Assembly (NCBI GenBank): GCA_965112735.1
Contig: OZ218961.1
Coordinates: forward strand, 2,604,001 to 2,668,000
From: Phaeosaccion multiseriatum
Taxonomy: Eukaryota > Ochrophyta, other classes
DNA length: 64,000 nt
Reading direction: 5' to 3'
The first letter of the stretch is position 1. Every line of letters begins with the position of its first letter. Below, piece by piece: positions 46,439 through 57,660 of the stretch. The translations under genes and the position numbers were made by a program. The notes beneath the pieces are model-generated. The model ran no database searches. It was given only the letters and a program-made list of their open reading frames with translations, and had not been told where the DNA came from.

Positions 46439-49400
46439 TACACACACACCACCTACGTACGTACCTTCTTCTGCGCCCCAAGCACCGGCAGCCCCCCCGG
46501 GGTGCCTGGCGCCTCCCCCTCCTCCGTGAAGGTAAGCTGCATGGACACAAGGTGGCCGTCTCCGAGGCCGACGAACAGAACGTGGCCGTAGTCACCGCTC
46601 TGGCATGGGCAGAGGGAGGGAGGGAGGGAGGGAGGGATGGGTTGATTGGTACGGAGGGATGGCAAGCATTATGGGCCCCTCCCCTCCCCTCCCTTCCCCT
46701 CCCCTATCCGCCTGTCCCCTCTACTACCCTCCTCTCCCCTCCACTCCGCTCCCCTTCCCTCCCCTCCTCTCCCTTCCCCTCCTCCCCTCCCCTCCTCTCC
46801 CCTCCCCACCCCTCCCCACCCCCTCTCCTCCTCCCCTCCCTCCACACCCACCTCCAGCGTCGCCAAGGCCACAGAGCGTGCCTGCATGTCGCCCCCAAGC
46901 GACACTCTTCCCACCTCCGTCAAGTCCGGGAGGCGAAGGAGTCGGACTGACAGATCGTTCCACAGTCCCACTGCCACCAGAGAGCTCAACTCAGACGCTT
47001 TTCCCTCCCTCCCACCACCTGAGGTCCCCTCCTGCTTTCCTCCTCCTCCCCCGTCAACATCCATGGCTTCCACTGGGTCGGACTCTGCTGTTGCTGCTGC
47101 TGCTGTATCACCAACTGCTGCTGCTGCTGCTGCTGAGGTATTGGCACTGGGGTTGACTGCGACGCAAGCAACTTCCTCCTCCATTTTGTGCTGAGCTACT
47201 TCAGTGAGACACTTGCCGGAGACGTCAACCTCTAGGTACACCAAATTGCTACTCACATTGCAGAGGGAGAGAGAGAGGGGAGAGGGAAACAGTGAAAGGG
47301 AGAGGGAAGGAGGGGGAGAGACAGAGAGAAGGAGGCAGAGAGAGGAGAGAGGGAGGGAGAGAGAGAGAGAGAGAGGGAGGGAGGGAGGGAGGGGGGGCAA
47401 GGACAGCGAGGGAGAGAAGGAGTGTGAGAGAGGAGGAGGAAGAGCGAAAAGAGAGGATGCAAAACCTGCCTACCCGCCAGCCCCACCCTCACTCACGCCC
47501 CCACTCACTCATTCACTCACGCACCCGCACACTCACTCACTCACTCACTCACTAACTCCCTCACGCACCCCCCCACTCACTCATTTACTCACGCACCCCC
47601 ACACTCACTCACTCACTCACTCACTCACTCACTCACCCTCCTGCGAGCACGACTACGACGTGTTGTTCATTGGCAGCAGCTAGTGTGATGCTTCCTCCGG
47701 CCTCGGGGCTCCATTGACTTACGCTCTGAGGGGAAGGACAGGCGGAAGGAAGGAGACGGGCAGGGGAAGGGACAGGGAGAGTGGGATACAACATGAGAGG
47801 CGACTGAGCAGCGAGAAGGTACATGCCCACACCGCACACATGCCCGCAGTGTGTGTGTGTGCGTGTGTGTGTAGTGAGTATGTGTGTATGTATGTGTATG
47901 TGGGTGTGTGAGTAAGTATCAAATGTACAAACCAAAACTAAACCACGCAACTCCTTCCACCCCCTCCCCTTCCCCTCCCTTCCTCCCTCCATCCATCCAT
48001 CCATCCCTCCCACTCCCCTCCACCTCTCCCTCCCTCCCTCCCTCCCTCCCTCCCTCCCTCCCTCCCTCCCTCCCCCTACCCTACCTTGAGTGTGCCTGCA
48101 TCCAGCACGACCAAGCCGCTCTCCGCCACATGCACAATCATGTCCCCCTTCAGATTGTGACACAGCACCGTCCTGCCCGGCAGTAAGTCAGCAATGTCCA
48201 CCTCTTCCATCTCGTCCCCCTCCATACCGAGCACCCTTGTCTCTGAGATGAAGGCCTGAACGAGGTACTTGTCGAAGGGAGAGGAAGTCGAGGCACGTAG
48301 AGGCCACATGCCTGTGTTGTGTGTGTGCGTGTGTTGTGTGTATGTGTGTGTGTGCGTGTGTGTGTGCGTGCGTGCGTGCACATGTGTGTGTGCGTGTGTG
48401 CGTGCGTGCATATGTGTGTGTGAGAGAGAGGCATTGGAAGAGGGAGAGAGGGTGTGTGTATGGGGTTTGGATGCGTGTGTGTCGTGTATGCGTTAAGTGT
48501 GTTGTTGTTGTTGTTGTTGTTGGGTGTTTGGTGATGGGTCAGTCAGTCCGTCAGACAGTGAGTCCGTCAGACAGTGAGTCCGTCAGACAGTGAGTCCGTC
48601 AGACAGTGAGTCAGTCAGTCAGTCAGTTAGTCGAATGGACAAGGGAAAGAAGTACAAACGCCGATCCATCCCCAACAAACGCTGCGCTGGTGATCCGGAC
48701 CACCTCAGAACTGAGCAAGACCGACCCTCCGCCACGACACATACTCACAACACACCTACGTAAGTCTTAGGTGGATTCCCACACAAACACACACACACAC
48801 ACACACATACACAATTACGTAATTCTAAGGTTGATTCCCACAAGTCAATATATTTACCCTCAGCACCCCCATCTCAAGGCGGTGCCCGGTGACTGGCCGG
48901 CTGGCCTTCGCTTCCCTTACCCTTGATGCCCGGAAGGTCCACGGAAGCTTGTTCGTTGATGCCAATACCGTTACGGATGATGCGGAGAGAGCCGTCTTTC
49001 TGGTTGCCACTACATGTCACCAGCTGGCCCTGACCCTGCTCGGAGGAGAGATACGGAGGGAGAGAGAGAGAGGGAGAGAGAGAGAGAGGGAGGGGAGAAA
49101 AAGAGATAGAGAGAGAAAGAGAGAGAGCGAGCGAGAGAATAGACAGAGAGGGGAGGGGAGAGAGAGAGAGGGAGAGGGAGGGGGAATGTTGTCAAGTCGT
49201 TGGCCTTTGATGTCAGGAGACCCCCCCCCCCCCCGTATTTGGTGCGTGTGACCATGGGCGTCGTTCCTCCATGAACTGCCATCTGTAGGCCACGCACGCA
49301 CTCGCGCACTAACCTGACGCTCAACGTCAACGAGACACATGTCCACAATTGGCCCCAAGTTGGTGAAGGTTTGCAACACCTCCAGCCCCTCCTCCCCCTC

Positions 49401-49700
49401 CCCCTCCCCCTCCCCCTCCCCCTCGCCTTCTGCTGCTGCATCATCCATCCTGTCTCCTGCTCCTTCTCCTGTATCACCAACTGCTGCATCCGACCGGTCC
49501 ATCTTGACAACGGCGCTGTCCCCAAAGGCGCTGCCGATGAAGGCGGCCCCGTTGTGCAGATAGCTGATGCAGGAGGCGCTGCACGTATCGCCGAGCTTCT
49601 CAATGTGAATGGTCTCCACGTTGCGACCGTCGTCAGCGCTACTTGGCGTCAGGACCACGACGTGCAGGCCTGCGGAAAGTGGAAAGAAGGTGTGTGTGTG

Positions 49701-49760
<60 letters not shown>

Positions 49761-50434
49761 TGTGTGTGTGTGTGTGTGTGTACGTGTATGTGTTTGTGTA
49801 TGCGTTTATGTGTGTATATGTGTGTGCGTGGTCGTGTGTGTATGCGTGTGTGCATGTGTGTGTTTGTGTGTATATGTGCATGCGTGTGAGAGAGCATTTG
49901 ATTGTGGACGAGTACAAACAAGAGCAGATGCACCTTCTCTGACAAGGAAACACACGCCCCCCCCCCCCCCCCACACACACACACCCACCCACCCACCCAC
50001 ACACACACATAAACACACACACACCCACACACACACTCACACACACACACACACGCACACACACCCACACACACACACGCACGCACCTCCCCAGTGATCT
50101 CCCATGAGGAACCTCTGCCCAAGGTCGTCAATCTGACCCACTGCTGAGATGACACTGAGGGGCATGCTGGCAGCTTTGAATGCGTCATTACGGCCGTTCC
50201 AGTACGTCACCGTCTGCTCGCCGATGAGGAGTACGCCAACAAAGGGGGGCGGGACAGCCACCAGGCTGGCGCACCCGTCTTCGACTCTCTTCTGCGACCA
50301 GGGACCATTGGCTGGGAGGAGAAGGGGGAGAGGGGAGGAAGAGGAGGAGGAGGAGGGGGAGGAAGAGGAAGAGGAGGAGGGGAAGGGGGGTAGTTGTAGT
50401 TGTAGTAGTAGTAGTAGTAGTTGTTGTTGTTGTT

Positions 50435-50492
<58 letters not shown>

Positions 50493-51840
50493 TAGTAGTA
50501 GTAGTAGTAGAAGCAGCAGCAGCAGCAGTAGTAGGAGGAGGAGGAGGCGGGGGGGGAGGAGGAGGAGGAGGAGGGATAGGGGGCAATGAGAATTCGCTGT
50601 CACGTACTACGCGAAATCATCTGCGTCCTGGGTGTTTTTTATCCTTCGTCCCCTCCCCCCCTCCCTCCCTCCCTCCCTCCCTCACTGTATCACCAACTCA
50701 CCCAGCTGCTTCTCGCGAAGATTGATGGTGTATGTCTTAACGAAGCGGTCGCTGCTCGTGTCCTGGAAGAGTACAGCTATGGTTGGCTTGGTGTGGCCGT
50801 GGAGGAAGCACATGTGAAGGACGGAGAGCTCCTCCTGGGATGGTTTGGGAGGGAGGGATAGAGGGAGAGGGAGAGAAGGAAAGAGAGAGGAGAGGAAGAG
50901 GGAGTAGAGGAGAAGGACAGAGATATAGGGAAGAGAGAGAGGGCGAGAGAGGGAGGATAGAGAGAAGGAAAGAGAGAGGAGAGGGGGAGGGAGAAGGAAG
51001 GGCAAGGGTACAGGGAGAGGATACAAGAATGTGGAGAGTGAGTGAGACGGCAAAGGGGGGGAGGGATCAGCGAGACGTACCCCCCATGTCCGTGCCTAGG
51101 CTCTCACTACTAACCAGCCTGAGGTTGAAAGACTCCCGCAGGTTTCCTCGGGTATCCATCGGGATGATCTGTGGGGCGTTGTGTTGAGCAAGAGACGAGA
51201 GAGGAGATAGGGTCGGACAGGGTATCGGCCACAGCAGGCATGCCAGAGGGAAGAGAGGCAGCTATCGGGAGAGAGAGAGAGAGAGGGACAGGGACACACG
51301 CACACACACATACACACACTGGGAGAGGGAGAGGGAAAGTAGGCCAGAAAAAACTGGAGAGCATTCCCCAAAAACGAAATTGAAAAAAAGGAAGCTCTCT
51401 CTGCCTCTCTCTCTCTGCCTCACCTTCAGAGCCCCTTCATAGACATACATGGCAAGCATACGGCTCAGGGGGTCCACGAGGGCCAGCCTACACGTCTCCA
51501 CGGCCCTGCCGATGCGGTCACGAACACTTGCAGTGGCCTTGGTGAAGAGCTCCTTCCGCTCAGGGTGGTAGCCCATCACGCTCAGCTGGTACTTGGCAGT
51601 GACCACGTACAAGGTCGCTTGGGACTCTCCTGCCACCTTGAAGAGGCCCGCTGCCGCAATCTTACCGAAGATGGGCACGTCGTGTAGCAGTACCAGCCCC
51701 TCCTCCGTGACAAGGTGGATCTCCAGCCGAGTGGAGCGAGCCAGGATCAGGTTGAAGTCATGGGGCGCGGTGAAGTTGCCCGTGAGGCTGTGCGTCACGG
51801 CCGTGGGCTTCTGCGCCGTCACCACGTAGCTCAGCGCCAT
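42880..51840 (-). CDS. DDB1: DDB1, adaptor of CUL4 ubiquitin ligases
   Basis: Fourteen exons (51840-51424, 51168-51115, 50834-50702, 50311-50087, 49669-49314, 49035-48921, 48311-48085, 47725-47637, 47248-46852, 46599-46465, 46182-46082, 45910-45321, 44868-44581, 44072-42880) give about 1439 residues. Diagnostic stretches in order: [19 protein letters not shown] at the N-terminus, [17 protein letters not shown] and [10 protein letters not shown] segments, [77 protein letters not shown], and the end EEMARMH (human: EELTRIH). DDB1 forms three beta-propellers that link CUL4-RBX1 to DCAF receptors. The ~300 extra residues are Gly, Ala, Gln and acidic loops from triplet repeats between propeller strands. 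Five copies or relatives of the dispersed 15-mer occur here. Introns are CA/GT, CACT, CCCT, GGGA, GTA and TACCC repeats. Confidence 0.95.
44261..44527. repeat. (TACCC)n pentanucleotide array
   Basis: About 50 imperfect TACCC/CCCTA units in the DDB1 intron between 44580 and 44073. On the sense strand it reads TAGGG, one base shorter than the telomere unit. Confidence 0.95.
44821..44835 (-). repeat. Dispersed 15-mer, copy 6
   Basis: Exact copy near the start of DDB1 exon 13, between GCA triplets, read as AVGDTA. Confidence 0.9.
47103..47117 (-). repeat. Dispersed 15-mer, copy 7
   Basis: Exact copy in DDB1 exon 9 inside a GCA run, read as AVGDTA. Confidence 0.9.
49469..49483 (-). repeat. Dispersed 15-mer, copy 8
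   Basis: Exact copy in DDB1 exon 5, read as AVGDTG, before a Glu/Gly run. Confidence 0.9.
49690..49900. repeat. (GT)n microsatellite
   Basis: GT/GCGT repeat in the DDB1 intron between exons 4 and 5. A CA block of similar size lies at 49975-50085 in the same intron, so the two form an imperfect inverted repeat. Confidence 0.9.
50395..50545. repeat. (GTA)n triplet repeat
   Basis: About 150 bp of GTA/GTT triplets in the DDB1 intron between exons 3 and 4, flanked by GGA triplets on both sides. Confidence 0.92.
50685..50698 (-). repeat. Dispersed 15-mer, copy 9, overlapping a splice donor
   Basis: The sense strand runs CTGG|GTGAGTTGGTGATACAG: the motif starts inside the donor of DDB1 exon 3 and is therefore intronic. 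It is followed by a GGGA repeat. Confidence 0.85.
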
Positions 51841-52472
51841 GTTTCACCAAGCAATGCGCCCCTTGCAGGTTTGAAGACTTGAAAATCTTTTAAGAGGAGG
51901 CGGGGGGGGGTATATATCGCCCTTCGACCGCTGGCTCAGACAACGACACTTCAGGTATGGGGAAGAGGGGGAAGAGAAGACAAGACCTAGCTTTTGGAGA
52001 CTCCCTCTGTCGCCAAGTGGCAGGGAAAAGCAGCGAGGGACTGAGGATCTGAGGAAGGGCAGTCGCCAAACCCAAGGGGGTACCGGAGAACCAACAGTGG
52101 CACCAGTTGAGATGCAAGTTGACCACATCTATAACAACGCCTCGCAGCATGGCCTTCATTCGTCATCATGGCGTTGTTTGAGTAGAGTACTTCAGCTGCT
52201 GTCTCTGAAAAGTACCTGGAAGCGACAGAATCGAGGGGGCCAGAAGAAAAATGCCGGAAGGTTGGTCGGTGAACGGTTGAAGGGTTGGGTGGTAATGTAT
52301 ATATATAAAGAGGGGGCTATGGCGTCGTGCTTCCAGTGCCCCCCCGCTTCTTCTCTTTGCCTCCCCATTCCCCTCGATCCCCACACCAGTCACTCCCATG
52401 GGCGCGCAATTCGCAAGGTCTTTCTTTGTCCTTGACCGGGGGTTTATCGCCCTCTCTCCTTGTGTTGTGCAG
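51841..52472. promoter_or_regulatory. Divergent region between DDB1 and B9D2 with two TATA-like elements
   Basis: TATATAT at 51911-51917 lies 71 bp upstream of the DDB1 ATG (-). TATATATATAAAG at 52298-52310 lies upstream of the first B9D2 exon I can place (+). An unplaced first B9D2 exon must also lie in this interval; ATGs at 52319 and 52398 are candidates, but neither gives the right splice phase. Confidence 0.55.
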
Positions 52473-53299
52473 TTGCCATCATCGGAGAGATTTGCGGCGC
52501 TGTGGGCTTCTCGTCTCCTCGGCTCTACATGCACTATCATCTCGTGTTCTGCCCGGAGAACTGGCATGTGGTGCAGGGAAGGGTAGAGGGATACACACAG
52601 GTGGATCAAACTCCCATGAAGGGTGGCAATGCCGTGTTCAATCATCCGCTGGACATGCGTCTATCCACAGACTCAATGGTGGGGTGGCCCAGGCTTCAGC
52701 TCGAAGTGTGGAGGAAGGACGAGTTCGACCGCAGCGAGCTGGCTGGCTACGGCATGCTGTTCATTCCTCCCACTCCAGGGAGCTACTCATTGGACTGCTG
52801 CATGTGGAGACCCAGAGGATCGTTCGTGCAAAGGCTGTCTTCTACTTTCTTGGGTGAGTGCAGCGAATAGGAGTGTTGGCGTGGGTGGGCGACGGACCGA
52901 GCGGGGGGGGGGCTGGGGTTGGTCTCCAGGGACGGAGACAGAGCTTTTACAAGTTGACAGAAGCCTCTCATTCAAGTGTGGAGGTACACCCCCCATGATG
53001 TAGCCAGAGGAGCGAGCAGACCCCGTACCATCCCCTCTCTTCCCCTGCCACTCATCCGCTCCCACCCCACATCTCCCCCGTCATCTTCCCTCCCCTCCCC
53101 TCCCCTCCCCTCCCCTCCCCTCCCCTTCCATGTGAGGGCAGGCCTCGCCCCCCAGCTGCAAGACTCTGACCTGGTGTCGTCGGGCTGTGAACGATACGAC
53201 CTGTCCACAGACACAACGGGGTCGGCAGTGGTGCAGCTTGAGGTGCTCGTGTCGGGCTTTGCCGACAAGAACGTCCGCATGGGGAAGCTGCATGGTTGA
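52473..53299 (+). CDS. B9D2: B9D2, B9-domain protein of the ciliary transition zone
   Basis: Exons 52473-52853 and 53142-53299 (stop TGA) encode about 179 residues, almost the full family length (~175). The first few codons lie in an upstream exon I could not place. The B9 domain matches B9D2 rather than B9D1: IIGEICGAVGF at the start, EGYTQVDQTP, NHPLDMRLST, GWPRLQLEVWRKDEF, LAGYGMLFIPPTPGSYSL, CCMWRPRGS and APQLQDSDLV, followed by ERYDLSTDTTGSAVVQLEV. B9D2 works with B9D1 and MKS1 in the MKS module that gates proteins at the base of cilia and flagella. It is divergent from DDB1. The intron is CT-rich and ends in CCTCC repeats. Confidence 0.9.
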
Positions 53300-53496
53300 T
53301 GACACTTTCCTCCTACCCTCTTTCCCCACCAAGAGACGATTGGGGTGCGCGTGCACGCGGCGATGACTTACTACAGACTTGGGCCGTGCATGGGGGATGG
53401 GGGAGGAAGAAATTCGGAGCATTGCCTCAGGTGAACCGGCCTCGTAGCCGTCGTCCACAATCGTCGTCGATCACGACAACTACCACCACCACCACT

Positions 53497-53531
<35 letters not shown>

Positions 53532-54528
53532 CAGCATCAGCATCAGCATCGCAGCAGCAGCAGGAGCAGCAGCAACATCAAGTCAGGGCCAGCAAGTGAC
53601 GGAGGAGCATGAAGCAACAAGGATCAGAGGCAAAAAAAGTCTAGTCGCCCGGCTCTTCCTCCTTACTCCTTGCCTCCTTTTGCAAGGTGGTGGGATCAGT
53701 TGCTCCCTCCCCCTGGGGCACCCCACCCCGGCCACACGCCCCGACAGAACCTCGACAGTTTCGTCCCAGAACCTCGACGGTTTCGTCCCAAGTCCGACCC
53801 GTTGGAGCGTTGGAAGGGGACGAGAGCAAGCCTCCTTGTGAGTGCGGATAAGACGCGGATAAGACGGGTGTCAGTGTGTGTGCGTTGCGCGATCGAGACC
53901 TCCTGACCGCCACCTCTGGGTGTGCTGCTGTGGCTCTGCTTGCGTTCTCAGGCTGCCTACCCATGCATCTCTGTCATACTTCCACAGTGATGTACATGCA
54001 TGGATATGACTCTTGCTTGGACCGCCCATCCTGCCCCTTCCACAGATCAAAGGAAGTCAGTCGTGTGTATCATGTAAATTTTTATAAAGTTAGTTGTGGG
54101 GTGATCTAAAATTACATAAGCTTCATCGAATGGGCAATAGAATAGACTCCTCCGCAACTGCACCCCCTGACTCTCATGCCATTTGGTAAAAATGTGGACA
54201 TCTAAAAGGAAGAAGAAGCTGTTGCGAGTCTCTCTCACCGCGACACGAGCGCAGCATCCGCAGCAGCAAAGGCTCCAACAGTGGTCTAAATGAACCCACC
54301 CACCCCGTCCACTGTTGCTTGCTACAATGCCAACACTCCCGCCCCCCCCCCCCCGCGCTTCTCTTTCTTCTCGTGCCGCCGCTGCTCTGCTGCTCTGCTA
54401 GCCACTGCAGCTGCCGGCGTTGTGTTGGCTCTCGCTGCTCCTTCCGTCACCAGCCAAAGTCTCTCTCCTCTCCTCTCCCCTCCTGCCTCCTCCTCCTCCT
54501 CTCCTCAGTAAGACTCAGATCAGTCTAC
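53300..54528. other. Intergenic region, about 1.2 kb
   Basis: It lies between the 3' ends of B9D2 and the PsbQ'-like gene. It contains an AGC/CAT triplet run (53500-53570) and a 22-bp direct repeat around CAGAACCTCGAC (about 53745-53790). Open frames here have no domain-like content. Confidence 0.5.
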
Positions 54529-56053
54529 TCAAAGGTCAGCCAGGAAGGCGTTCAGTGCCTCCACTGACGCAGAGTAGGCGGCGGAGGCGGCTGGGCCCTG
54601 CTTGCGCCTGGAGCTCACAGTCACGTCCTCCAAAGTCTTGTAGTAAACCTTGGCGTCCTTGGCAGCCTGAGGGTTGTTCTTTGCCAGCGTGTTCATTGCC
54701 TTTCGCAGGTTGTATGCCTGTTTGTTCGGGTGGTGGGTGTAGAGAGAGGGAGGCGGAAGCGGAGGGGGGGGGGGTGTAAGGAAAAGCAACTCTTCTCTCC
54801 TCAAGTCAGGCCGCTTCTTTCTCTTCCACCACCTCCAATTGTGCCTGCTTCGAAGGAAGTGCTCGTCACACCAGCTCAAACATCTGCACCACCACTAACC
54901 AGCAGCCTAACACCCAAATCCCCGGCGTTTTCGCTTCCCTTCCAACCTCCGCAGCCCGTAAGTCGGAACTGCTCCACCCCGAACTGTGCGTAGGAAAGTA
55001 AAGGCACTTTCTGTGTGGTGCCCATGTGGGGCCAGAGCACACCACATGACAAGCCGAGTGCACCTTTCCAGAACGCGCATGCACACAAACAAAACCTTCG
55101 CCACCCCTTCGCACCCCCCTCCCACACACATGCATTGCTTGTTTTCAACAACAGTGGCAATTCGATATAGTACAGCCTCACGCACTCCACGCAACGTACA
55201 TACCTTCTGGTTCAGCACTGCTCGCACCTCCTCCCACTTCTCTCCCTCAATCCACTTGGGGATTTGCTCGAACTTGCTCTGGCTGTCCTTAAGGATGCCA
55301 ATGCTGAACTTCATCTCCGCGTCACCCACACCCTTGTACACGGCAGCTCCACTGTCGGTGTTGCCGTAGGGTGAGTAAGGGGAGTACATGCTGGACTCCG
55401 AGTAGGGGGAGGACATTCCTCCTCCACCCACGGAATCTGAGCTTCCGCCCCACCCGACGATGCCAAAGAGGTTCTGCTTGGGCCCCTCTCCTGAGGCAAA
55501 GGCGGCAGCGGGCAGAGATGCAGCGGCGATACCGGCGGCAGCCTTAGCGGCAAACTCCTTGCGGGAGACACCGCTGTGATTGATGGGAGGAGTACGGCAT
55601 TCATCGAGGAAGGGTAGAGGCGTGAGTAAACGGGTTGGATCATCAGATCTCCTATTGGGACTCAGACCCATCTCTTCGGAGCCGTAAATGCCTCTCTGTT
55701 CATTCTAGCTATAGCTCCACAAATTGCAGGCCCCAGTTGTCTCCTGCTTTGCTGCTCCTTCCCTTAAAATCCCTCCCCTCACTCCTGTAAAAATCTTGCC
55801 CCCATCTCTCGCGGAAGACCCAAGCCGCATTCCCACAGCCATGCATCAGCACATGCACACGCAAAGCCCCTGTTGATGGTGCTGCGTTCATCTGCAGCAG
55901 CTATGTGCTGTGCTGTTGCTGCGTGCCAGTCCCTGTATAACATGTGTCTTCCTTCCTCCCCACGTACCTATCGACCTTCATGGTCACCGGGGACACCATG
56001 AAGGCGGAGGAGGAGGCCACGAGGCCGAGAGCTGCGATAGCGGTGCACTTCAT
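54529..56053 (-). CDS. PsbQ'-like extrinsic photosystem II protein
   Basis: Exons 56053-55968, 55573-55204 and 54717-54529 give 214 residues. The signal peptide ends SSSA|FMVSP, the classic stramenopile plastid motif. A lumen-transfer signal follows (SRKEFAAKAAAGIAAASLPAAAFA, here SRKEF then an Ala-rich core ending AFA). The mature domain is a helical bundle: DAEMKFSIGILKDSQSKFEQ, IEGEKWEEVRAVLNQK, AYNLRKAMNTLAK, DAKVYYKTLEDVTV and SASVEALNAFLADL. The order of helices and the WIEGEKWEEVR…L pattern agree with PsbQ/PsbQ' proteins that cap the oxygen-evolving complex on the lumen side. A Gly/Ser/Tyr-rich linker precedes the bundle. The family assignment rests on pattern and location, not on alignment. 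The tandem-repeat array starts about 180 bp upstream. Confidence 0.78.
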
Positions 56054-56233
56054 GATGTCTATAGTAGGCGCGCAAAGAGGCAGGGAGGGAGTAAGGTATT
56101 TAGCAAAGGGATTGAAGGGCAGATTTCAGCCCACGACGACACATGAATTCCCGAGGGGGTGCGAAACCCAGGGGGCTTCACAACCACAGGCTGGTTGTTA
56201 AAGCTTGCCCAACGCTTGGTGGGCTTCAGCTGG

Positions 56234-57660
56234 TCAGGCCAAGCTGTTCGATTCAGCCTTCTCTGCGTTCTCCACTGGACCTCTCTCCGTCTACCGCGGC
56301 AAGGATGATCCGAGATGGTTCTCAGGGCGGCCTTCAAAGCCGTCGTGGTCGAGAGGCCAAGCTGTTCGATTCAGCCTTCTCTGCGTTCACCAATGGACCT
56401 CTCTCCGTCTACCGCGGCAATGATGATCCGAGATGGCTCTCGGGACGGCCTTCAAAGCCGTCGTGGTCGAGAGGCCAAGCTGTTCGATTCAGCCTTCTCT
56501 GCGTTCCCCAGTGGACCTCCACCTCTCCCCCCTCCTCCTCTCCTCTCTCCTCCCTGACCTTTTCTACACCACGTCCATCAACCCCGGCAAGGATGATCCG
56601 AGATGGTTCTCGGGGCGGCCTTCAAAGCCGTCGTGGTCGAGAGGCCAAGCTGTTCGATTCAGCCTTCTCTGCGTTCCCCAGTTCCTCCCCCCATTTACAC
56701 CACGTCCATCAACCCCGGCAAGGATGATCCGAGATGGTTCTCGGGGCGGCCTTCAAAGCCGTCGTGGTCGAGAGGCCAAGCTGTTCGATTCAGCCTTCTC
56801 TGCGTTCACCAATGGACCTCTACCTCTCCCTCCTCCTACTCTCCTCTCTCCTCCCTGACCTCTTCTACACCACGTCCATCAACCCCGGCAAGGATGATCC
56901 GAGATGGTTCTCGGGGCGGCCTTCAAAGCCGTCGTGGTCGAGAGGCCAAGCTGTTCGATTCAGCCTTCTCTGCGTTCACCAATGGACCTCTACCTCTCCC
57001 TCCTCCTACTCTCCTCTCTCCTCCCTGACCTCTTCTACACCACGTCCATCAACCCCGGCAAGGATGATCCGAGATGGTTCTCGGGGCGGCCTTCAAAGCC
57101 GTCGTGGTCGAGAGGCCAAGCTGTTCGATTCAGCCTTCTCTGCGTTCCCCAGTGAACCTCTATCTCTCTCTCCTCCTACTCTCCTCTCTCCTCCCTGACC
57201 TTTTCTACACCACGTCCATCAACCCCGGCAAGGATGATCCGAGATGGTTCTCGGGGCGGCCTTCAAAGCCGTCGTGGTCGAGAGGCCAAGCTGTTCGATT
57301 CAGCCTTCTCTGCGTTCCCCAGTGGACCTCTACCTCTCCCCCCTCCTACTCTCCTCTCTCCTCCCTGACCTCTTCTACACCACGTCCATCAACCCCGGCA
57401 AGGATGATCCGAGATGGTTCTCGGGGCGGCCTTCAAAGCCGTCGTGGTCGAGAGGCCAAGCTGTTCGATTCAGCCTTCTCTGCGTTCCCCAGTGAACCTC
57501 CATCTCTCTCTCCTCCTACTTTCCTCTCTCCTCCCTGACCTTTTCTACATCACGTCCATCAACCCCGGCAAGGATGATCCGAGATGGTTCTCGGGGCGGC
57601 CTTCAAAGCCGTCGTGGTCGAGAGGCCAAGCTGTTCGATTCAGCCTTCTCTGCGTTCACT
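56234..57660. repeat. Tandem array, nine or ten units, mostly 170 bp
   Basis: The anchor GGCAAGGATGATCCGAGATG (one unit has AATGATGATCC) occurs at 56298, 56416, 56586, 56717, 56887, 57057, 57227, 57397 and 57567; a partial unit precedes them at about 56234. Spacings are 118, 170, 131, then 170 five times. The ~105-bp core is almost invariant; the remainder is a CT-rich spacer ending CACGTCCATCAACCCC, which is deleted or shortened in the 118- and 131-bp units. The plus strand is open in all three frames across each unit, but 170 is not a multiple of three, so a single protein repeat is not expected. Confidence 0.93.

Noticed and set aside
52319-52435. ATG frame MASCFQCPP or MGAQFA as the first B9D2 exon
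   Set aside because: Neither gives the phase needed at the 52473 acceptor, so the true first exon is left open.
56345-56375. tRNA or tRNA-derived SINE suggested by A-box-like and B-box-like motifs in each array unit
   Set aside because: The boxes are about 7 bp apart, far too close for a tRNA promoter, and no cloverleaf can be drawn.
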